From Glandiceps talaboti (taxonomy: Eukaryota; Hemichordata; Enteropneusta; Spengelidae), in NCBI RefSeq assembly GCF_964340395.1, contig NC_135549.1, positions 34,081,832-34,145,831 on the forward strand: 64,000 nucleotides of DNA, read 5' to 3'. The notes under the pieces were generated by a model. That model did no database searches, was not told the origin of the DNA, and worked only from the letters and a program-made list of their open reading frames with translations. The position numbers and the translations under genes are program-made. Below are positions 56,799-64,000 of the stretch, piece after piece (position 1 is the first letter of the stretch; each line of letters opens with the position of its first letter).

Positions 56799-57672
56799 AT
56801 GTTATTTGCCAAATACCGTTCCATATCTTGCTGCGAGAGGTAATTTTTCTGGTATAACGGAGAGCTGAAGGCGAGCCGTTATACCAGAAAAATTACCTCG
56901 AGCAGCAAGATGTGGAACAGTATTTGGCAAATAACATACTTATACGTCACCTGCGACTATGAATTCATTTTTGAATGTCTAAAAATTTTAAAATAAAATC
57001 ACTTCCGCGTTATACTGTTGAGCGTAGTATCATACACCTCTCTGATAACTGCAATGCGGTTGTTTACATGTCAGCCTTAACTTTATCATCCAATCAGAGT
57101 GCGTGTTTGCTCAGTAGTATGACGTAATGTTTACTATTTGCATATCACTCAGCGATATATTCAAACTTATAACCATCAGCTGAAAAATGAGTGCGTCTTT
57201 GTTTTGCGTACTATATCCCATTAAATGTACATAAATGTTCGTGATATGCTTTGTTGTTCTAGTTAAGCAGAAATTACACCCTCTGTGGTGGTAATTTTGA
57301 TATCCTTCATAAATTTAGGAATTCATGTTTACGATCGCGTGACGACCGTGCGTTCGATCGCCGTCACTGGACTTTCATGGTTGTGTGTGGAATTTTTGAC
57401 TATTTCCCTGTGACATGAAAAGTACAGTTCAAAGACTTGTTACAATGTATAGAACGGTGATATTTTGTTTGATTGACAACAAATTTGGCATTGGAATTGC
57501 TGGTTATAGCTCGATCTCTAGTTGTCTGCTAGATTTGTTTACATGGGGACGTGCAGTGATCACGTGATACAAAAAGCAAAAATACGGCTGTTGGTGAAAA
57601 ATACGCCTGTGTATCTGCAGGGCTCTCGACCAATCAGAATGCGAGATTGGTGACAGGTGACGTATAAGTATG
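56797..57672. mobile_element. Hairpin-headed inverted-repeat element
   Basis: 56801-56938 is a near-perfect hairpin: ATGTTATTTGCCAAATAC... CTGGTATAACGG, a ~15-base loop (AGAGCTGAAGGCGAG), then CCGTTATACCAG...GTATTTGGCAAATAACAT. Directly after it, CATACTTATACGTCACCTG (56935-56953) is complemented exactly by CAGGTGACGTATAAGTATG at 57654-57672, giving a 738-bp inner element. The interior holds CCAATCAGAGTGCG and CCAATCAGAATGCG in the same orientation, 560 bp apart. No coding sequence. Two TIR-type elements side by side are an alternative. Confidence 0.65.
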
Positions 57673-58194
57673 TATGTATGTATGTGACATCAACGATCTT
57701 TTAATAATTTAATGTTGTCATCTCAGAAGGATACTATTTGCGAAATGCAAACATTTGTTCTAAGTATTAGTTCATGACAGCTGAGAGTTCACGGTGACCC
57801 TGCAAAACATCAAAACTTAGCGAATATTAGAAAGTTGTATTCTGTCATCCGTAACACTATACTGTATTATTCATTAATAATTCTTAGCGGAGTTTTGGTT
57901 GGAGATATTTTGCAATTCGACAGAATGTGTAAAAAAAAATATGTGTTCACGTTACACCATGAAATTTGTTAGATTTGTCGCCACTGATATGAATCATTTG
58001 ACTTATACCATCAATGTTTGAGAACAGCAGCCCCCTTTCATATCATTAGAGCGGTTTTCTATTCTTCATCAAGCTATTAATTTTATCGTGGGGTTTTCTA
58101 GGCACGTTAGATAGTAGTTCATCATTTGAAATCTGATAGGGAAGGGATTTTCAGGGATCGTTGACAAGTAGAGCCGGGAATGAGTACTGATTTA
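57673..58194. other. Intron 6 sequence, no gene recognised
   Basis: Nothing identifiable beyond a short TATG run at 57670-57685. Confidence 0.4.
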
Positions 58195-59385
58195 GATGAA
58201 AAACAGAAAAACTTCTTCCCAATCCCTTTCTCTAAAATAGTTAATCTTATCTTTATTTCAATTAAATCATCTTGTACATATCAATATTGAACTTCTGAAA
58301 TGTTGTTGTGGCAACTCGGTATAACATTACAAAACATTTTGTATATTTATATTCATATTTACAGATATTTACAGATACCAATTACGAGTATACTTGTAAT
58401 ACAATTGTCGACACTTGTAATAAATGTACAACATTTGTAATAAAATTGCCAACATTTGTAATAAAATTGCCAACATTTGTAATAAACTAACGACATTTGT
58501 AATATAATTGCCGACAGTTGTAATAAACTAACAACATTTTTAATAAAATTGCCCACATTTGAAATAAATTTACAACATTTGTAGTAAAATTGCCAACATT
58601 TGTAATAAACTAACGACATTTGTAATATAATTGCTGACAATTGTAATAAACTAATGACATTTGTAATAAAATTGCCCACATTTGTAAAAATAAAAACTAA
58701 TGACAATTGTAATGAAATTGCCGACATTTGTAATAAACCAGCGACATTTGTAATAAAAGTGCTGACATTTGTAATAAACTAACGACATTTGTAATAAAAT
58801 TGCCCACATTTGTAATAAACTAACGACAATTGTAATGCAATTGCCGACATTTGTAATGAACTAACGACATTTGTAATAAAATTTCCGATATTTATAATAT
58901 ATAAACGGCCGACATTTGTAATAAAATTGCCGACATTTATAATAAACGGCCGACATTTGTAATACAATTGCCGCCATCTTAAAGCTGGGTTTTGAAATAT
59001 TTAAAAACAGCATTTATATATAAATATATCTGATGTGATCAAATCAAAGTATTGTAGATTGTGTGGAGCGAATTGATAGAAAACCGACTAGTTTTCGGCT
59101 AATTACAATCAATGCCTCATCTTCACCAATCCTAAATTTTAACAAATTAAACACCTGAATTTATGAAACTTTATTAAAATTCCCAGCGTAATACCTTATT
59201 CTACAAGCCAGGGAAGTTTTGCGCCGATGTTTAGCACCAACATGGATACAGATCTATATTATTATGTATTTACTTCTATGATTCAAATCCAAAGTTCTTT
59301 CTCTAAATATCAGAGTTTATCATTGGTTGACCTGTCATAGGCTTGTGTTAATAAAACCATCAGAAATTATATCATGGACAAATAC
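58195..59385 (-). mobile_element. Minisatellite-carrying repeat element, copy B
   Basis: Inverse of 8165-9125: right-part sequence at 58205-58330 (CAATCCCTTTCTCTAAAATA, AATATTGAACTTCTGAAATG TTGTTGTGGCAAC), then the array, then 59270-59385 (GAGTTTATCATTGGTTGACC, AATAAAACCATCAGAAATTA). About 290 bp between the array and 59270 (58985-59270) has no counterpart in copy A. Confidence 0.6.
58395..58975. repeat. TTATTACAAATGTCGGCAAT minisatellite, inverted array
   Basis: About 24 units, most in the dimeric form CATTTGTAATAAAATTGCC + CATTTGTAATAAACTAACGA, so a ~50-bp higher-order period is visible. Confidence 0.9.
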
Positions 59386-59639
59386 TGGCAAGTGATTATG
59401 TTTATTTTTATTGATAAGGCCTACAAAAAGTACTTGTTTGGTTCCGGTTACCCGACCCCGTCTAGCTTTTCACTGCCGGCGCTAAACGTTTTTTTACGTA
59501 TTCAAGAAAAAAATAATAAAATCGCGAAAATTGTGTGAAGTCTCACGACAAATAGTGGATGCGGAAATTGATGGATTTATGATTCGAACTGATTGGTTGG
59601 TACATGAGGGGTATAAAAGAGTACTGCTGGGTATAGGTA

Positions 59640-59945
59640 CGAGTGGGTAGTTAAGTAAGTAAGTAGATAGGTAGATTAATAGACTAATTATTGACTGACT
59701 GATTGACTGATTGACTGACTGATTGTTTGATTGATTGATTGATTGATTGAATGATCGATTGATTAAAAATTTCGGCGGGTTTATTACACGTTTTCTTCTG
59801 AAATTTATTACAAATATTAGCAATTTTTATTACCGTTGTCGTTCACAGAATTCATTACAAATGTCAGTTTATTACAAATGTCGGCAATTTTATTACAAAT
59901 GTCGGTTTATTACAAATATCGGCAATTATTACAAATGTCCATTGC
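59640..59945. repeat. GATT/AAGT microsatellite and short forward minisatellite block
   Basis: (AAGT)n, (GACT/GATT)n to about 59765, then TTTATTACAAATGTCGGCAA units to 59940, in the orientation opposite to 58395-58975. Confidence 0.8.
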
Positions 59946-60290
59946 ACAACAATGGCCAAGTTCATGGATTGTTATCCAATCAAATTACGTAAAATTACAG
60001 ACATTGCTCTAGTGGTCAAGAAACTTTACTACTCTCAAAAACTCGAATTTGAAATCGCTTTACTAATACATGGGAAGGCAAACTAGGTTGCTATTATAAA
60101 AAGGGGTCAACATGGACTGATAAAAATAGGTATGTTTGTTTCTCTGCGCTATACTCAAGTAAGTCAGCTATGTCTAAACTTTAGACTATAACAGTAAAAT
60201 GGCATGTTATATGAACTGCATACGCTCGTACGCTATCAACAGTAGTGTAACAATCGAAATATGTACTATCAGATTTAATCTGAATGCCCT
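59946..60290. other. Intron 6 sequence, no gene recognised
   Basis: Ends with ATCAGATTTAATCTGAATGC CCTTCTGTAA, a diverged, inverted form of the CTCCCGTA-family tail. Confidence 0.4.
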
Positions 60291-60295
60291 TCTGT

Positions 60296-60342
<47 letters not shown>

Positions 60343-60425
60343 CAATTTATATAGCGCCTGAATCCATTACTCAGAATGTTCAAAGGCACTTTACAGGACA
60401 CTAAAAAGGGTAGTCTTGCATTTTC
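60296..60425 (-). mobile_element. LINE 3' end with (ATTG)n tail
   Basis: On the minus strand: CACTTTACAGGACAC-inverse, TTTGAACATTCTGAGTAATG GATTCAGGCGCTATATAAAT TGTTTGATTG(ATTG)n. This is the 3' UTR stem and tail of a CR1/L2-like LINE. The adjacent 60480-60575 shares GTTGTTCAAATGCCC...GATCCCCTA with 20256-20342. Confidence 0.55.
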
Positions 60426-60794
60426 ATGGTTTCTGCAAGAGACCTAGCTCTATATCAGTGATTTATTCAAGTCCCAGTGAGTTAGTTGTCAAAAATGTTG
60501 TTCAAATGCCCGCTTCCTATTCTCAACACAGTAAAGCTTGCCATCCTTGACTTTTGTGATCCCCTACATTTTGGATAATTACTTATTGTCTATGTAATCA
60601 TATATAACATTACACATATACTATTAACTAAGTAAAAATAATAGTCCATTCACTACAACAGTTCCCAGACACACAGACAGACACACACACAGACGTTTCA
60701 CCCTACTATAAAACCCTCCTTACGGAAGATAAACATACTGGGCGTTCCGTTACACATGGAACAATAAACTTTATGTGTTTTTATATCTCTTTAG

Positions 60795-60966
60795 ATATGA
60801 AGTAATGTTGAACTGCTGGCAGGAGAAACCATCTAAACGACCAACATTTGATGAGTTGTGCATCATTTTTGACCAAATATTACAGTCCACAGCTAACCAG
60901 GTAATTTGTTCTGAAAACCAAAGGGTCACTGCGATCACTGCAGACCTAAGGTGCCTGTCATCATAG
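60795..60966 (+). CDS. Receptor tyrosine kinase, exon 7: C-lobe end (possibly terminal)
   Basis: Acceptor TTTTATATCTCTTTAG| at 60794. YEVMLNCWQEKPSKRPTFDE contains the CW...RPTF motif that closes tyrosine kinase C-lobes, then the alpha-I helix LCIIFDQILQ. The frame stays open to TAG at 60964-60966, giving a terminal exon with AATAAA signals at 61189-61194 and 61244-61249. Alternatively CAG|GTAATT at 60900/60901 is a good donor, and a further exon lies beyond. Relatives usually continue with a Tyr-Leu-containing tail, which favours the donor. The extra 21 residues to the stop are not family-like. Confidence 0.82.
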
Positions 60967-61414
60967 TATACTATTCAAATATCATCAAAACAATGAACCA
61001 AATCATTTGATATTCAATTTTTATTAGAGTTATAACAAAACCATTCACCCTTTAAACAGAAGGTTTGAGCTGGCACAGCATATATACATTGTATATTGTT
61101 ATCGAGAAAAGAGTGAATCCTTAGTGTAGTTTTAGGGCATACAACTTAAGTATTGATCATATCAAGGAGGTATAAGGTCAGATGATCAAATAAAAATGTG
61201 CATTTGAATACCATTTTAATAGTAATGTTCTGAAAAGATAAACAATAAAGATGCACCATGTACTGCGAACATACAGTTTCGTCCAAAACCATTTTAGGAG
61301 AAAGAAAAAATTTTCTTTCGTGACAAAACTGACTTTGTATTACAGTGGGTTACATGAAGTAGACTTTTGTTATTTGAGTGGAATGAACTAGTTGCGCGCG
61401 GGTTTACTGTTAAT
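60967..61414. other. Sequence 3' of the last kinase exon
   Basis: Two AATAAA hexamers (61189 and 61244) but no other feature. It is either the 3' UTR and downstream region or the start of another intron. Confidence 0.4.
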
Positions 61415-64000
61415 TAAGTCAGCGATGTAACCAAGATTGGTGTTATTGAGTGCCTTGTAGGTGATCAGTAGAACTTTGTATTGAATCCTGTAATGGACAG
61501 GTAGCTAGTTAATATCAGAAAGAACTGGTGTGAAGTGATGTGTTTTCTTTATGGGTGACACAATCTAGCTAGCTGCTGTATTTTGGGCATGTTGAAGATG
61601 GATGGCAGCTGGCAGCCCATACAGAAGGGCATTGCAGTAGTCAAGTTTCGATGATGTAAGTGCATGAACAGATTTATGACAAACTTCCTTTGTAAGATAC
61701 TGCGTATGCGACCAATTGTTCGGAGGTGAAAAACAACTGTTATACCTGTCAAAGAGATATGTCTCATGATATTATAACGGTCATCAAATGTTACACCAAT
61801 GTTATGTGCTGAATCCACTAACTGGTGTTGATGTGGTTGATGGAACGAGCAAGCCTGTTGAACTGAGACCTGATAAGGAGGGCCTCAGTTTTGCCGTAAT
61901 TTAGCTGTACATAGTTATTTTGGGTCATCCATGCTTTGGTATCATGTGCAGCAGTTTCCTGTGTCTAGTTCAATGCAAATGTCGTTGTTGACTTTGACCA
62001 GTGCTGTCTCAGTACTGTGATATTTCCTATACGCTCATTGAAAAGTTTCCAGTAAACCGTTGGACGATAGAAATGTATTGACTTGAGCAGCTACGACTTT
62101 CTCAAGTACCTTTGATAGGAAGGACAGGTTTGAAATGGGTCTATAGTTCTTGTACATGTCAGAATCAAGACTTTTTGAGAATGCGTGTGGCAATCGCCAT
62201 TTTTAGTGATTCTGGAACTATTGCATGTGTATGTGTGAGGGACAAGTTGACTATATATTATGCATATACTCACCCTCAATTTTACACCTCGCATTGTTTC
62301 AGCAACGATGTTGGATTCGGGCCAAGTAGACAGGTTTTTGATGGTGATTTTGCGATTATTTTTCCAATATCATCCGCACTAACACGTTGGAAGGTAGAGA
62401 ATGTTGCTGAAGTAGCGGTTCCGGATCATTGACAGTTGACGAGGTATCATTAGTCTCGAGGTTGGATCGTATTGCTGTTATTTTGTTGATGACATAGTGG
62501 CTGAAATGCTCACTGAGTTCCTTGACAGATGTCTGATTACGGAGACACTTCTGTTGCTGCTTGCCGGATAAGCTATAAAATATGCGAAATAGTGATCTCC
62601 GGTTATCCTTGTTGTTAGTTGTGAGTAATATTCCTTCTTCCCTTTGTTGATTACGCAGTTAACATTTCTGCCTTGTTCTTGGAATATCTGGCGATGTACT
62701 TCTAGCTTAGTGCAGTGGTGCGCCACAGACATTCAGCTGTTCTCCTATTCTTCTTCCTGGCTATATCAACTGCGAGTGTATACCATTTAATGTCTGAATG
62801 TATAGCGAGAGTCAGCCTTTTCAGAGGAGCATGGATAAATCGAATTAAAGCTAGATGTGTGTTGTATGATACTATGGCAGAAAAGAGGTCTGTTGGCGTT
62901 GACATGAGATCTGGGAGAGAAATCAAATCATGGGTTATGTCTTCCATCGAGGTCGTTGAGATACATCGGAACGTTATTTCACGTCTTCAAAGTGAAGGTT
63001 TATGAAGTATTTTTGATATTTGCTGGGGAATTAGACATAATTAGATCCAGTATGTGTCCTTCAATGTGAGTTGATTCATGTACCCATTGTGTCAGATTAT
63101 ATGTTGCAATGATCTCATTAAATTTCCTAGTAGGAGGATGATTTGTATCGGCGATGTGTAGGTTGAAATTACTGACAATGTAGAGATGACGTGAACATAT
63201 AATCTTGCAAATGTAGAACTAAATTCTGTCATGAATTAAGAAACTGATAATGTGTTTTTAACGGAAGGTGGTGGTCGATATACGATCAAGATCTTTAAAG
63301 AGATTCTCCGGTGAAGAATTGTAGCTTCAGCAGCTTCAAATGACTTAACAGATTGGATTGGTTTCCAGGAACTCAGCTTCAATGATACATTGTGTATAAT
63401 GACTAATCCGCTACCAGTAGTTTCCTCTCGAGGTAGATGTTTGTAAACATAACTAGAGGGAGTACATCCAGCAATTATGTGCTCATCACCTAATTTTTGG
63501 TTAATGTTATAATGTCAATGTCCTTTTCATTTATGTAATCATCAATCTCAGCTGCCTTATTATTATGTATCGAACGGAAGTTCCAAGTAAGTAAGACCTG
63601 GCTTTGATTATGAATGACAGGGGAACTATGGTCGCTTACTTGTGATAATTTAATCTGAATGAGTTTGTTGAAGTTTACCCCATTTACTTTTGAATATGTA
63701 ATTACATCTTGATCTGGGGCTTGGTGAGACTATTCTAATATCGATTTGTTTCAGTATTCCAGCTCTCCTGCCTCTATGTGTGCCAGGTTTACCTTAAAGG
63801 TTCTATTGTTTGGTGGTATTCCACACTGAACAGGGAAGGCTAGAACAGAATTGGGTATTAAGTCGTTGCAGCAATGGTCTTGGATGCTGCATTGTTCACT
63901 GATTAGCATGTAATTAGAAAATGGTCAACAGTCAAATTGGCCTACTGTCTTATGGCTAAATCAACTCCTGAGATTCCGAAAGTCGATGAAGAAAAAGTCA
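61415..64000 (-). mobile_element. CR1/L2-like LINE, decayed, running off the window
   Basis: The minus strand from 64000 carries endonuclease pieces (around 63280-63480, with an IVYRPPPS-like box), the linker (62947-62480: IKWYTLAVDIARKKNRRTAE, DNRSVSVIRH), RT blocks in broken frames (FQTCPSYQRYLRK; the CR1-type HSTETALV region near 62010) and a C-terminal piece at 61818-61549 (FVINLFMHLHHRNLTTAMPF, LPSIFNMPKIQQLARL). Homologous in layout to the element at 4-7.7 kb but with many stops and frameshifts. The 3' end is truncated at about 61415 before any tail. Confidence 0.7.

Overview
This is animal nuclear DNA. It is AT-rich, has long introns with GT/AG borders, contains no bacterial-style gene packing, and is crowded with metazoan transposable elements: CR1/L2-like LINEs, GIY-YIG (Penelope-like) retroelements, a DIRS-like scrap, two decayed Polinton/Mavericks, fold-back elements and a CACTA-type miniature element. 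Microsatellites and minisatellites are abundant. The mix suggests a marine invertebrate (hemichordate, cephalochordate, lophotrochozoan or cnidarian). The sequence alone does not let me choose between these.

I recognise one host gene. Seven plus-strand exons (15796-16003, 21378-21488, 24055-24242, 26083-26205, 36382-36493, 47278-47374, 60795-60900 or to a stop at 60966) join in phase. Their 945 bases encode a complete tyrosine kinase domain of the RET/FGFR/VEGFR type, with the glycine loop, beta-3 lysine, [14 protein letters not shown] and C-lobe tryptophan/arginine motifs all visible. The signal peptide, ectodomain and membrane segment were not found and probably lie upstream of the window. 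The introns are 5.4, 2.6, 1.8, 10.2, 10.8 and 13.4 kb, so almost everything between 16 and 61 kb is intron.

Layout. 1-15.8 kb (upstream of the first recognised exon): a 2.4-kb fold-back element bounded by TTAA, a nearly intact minus-strand LINE (4.1-7.7 kb), arrays of a TTACAAATGTCGGCAA-type minisatellite, a Penelope-like fragment (9.4-10.5 kb), a LINE 3' end, a decayed Polinton (about 12.0-14.6 kb) and a LINE scrap (14.7-15.6 kb). 16-26 kb: two more fold-back elements, a 256-bp CACTA-like element and an interspersed repeat family. 26.4-30.8 kb: a second Polinton remnant in the opposite orientation, split by two copies of a tandem-repeat-filled element that begins with a CTCCCGTA hairpin. 31-38 kb: a second GIY-YIG retroelement, a 72-bp minisatellite, a LINE tail and a DIRS-like fragment. 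38.6-44.5 kb: four blocks of a 28-29-bp satellite (GACTTGACAATCTATACT core) and a LINE in which the reverse-transcriptase VPQGSVLGPL motif is tandemly repeated nine times. 46-52 kb: a 30-bp minisatellite and old interspersed repeats. 52-57.7 kb: a large inverted repeat, a LINE fragment, 235-bp tandem repeats with G/C homopolymers, and a hairpin-headed inverted-repeat element. 58.2-59.9 kb: a second copy of the minisatellite carrier. 61.4 kb to the end: another minus-strand LINE running off the window.

The strongest candidates for something undescribed are the in-frame amplification of a reverse-transcriptase motif, the minisatellite-carrying elements, and the CTCCCGTA family, one copy of which has a 6-bp target duplication. 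I saw no tRNA, rRNA or CRISPR array.
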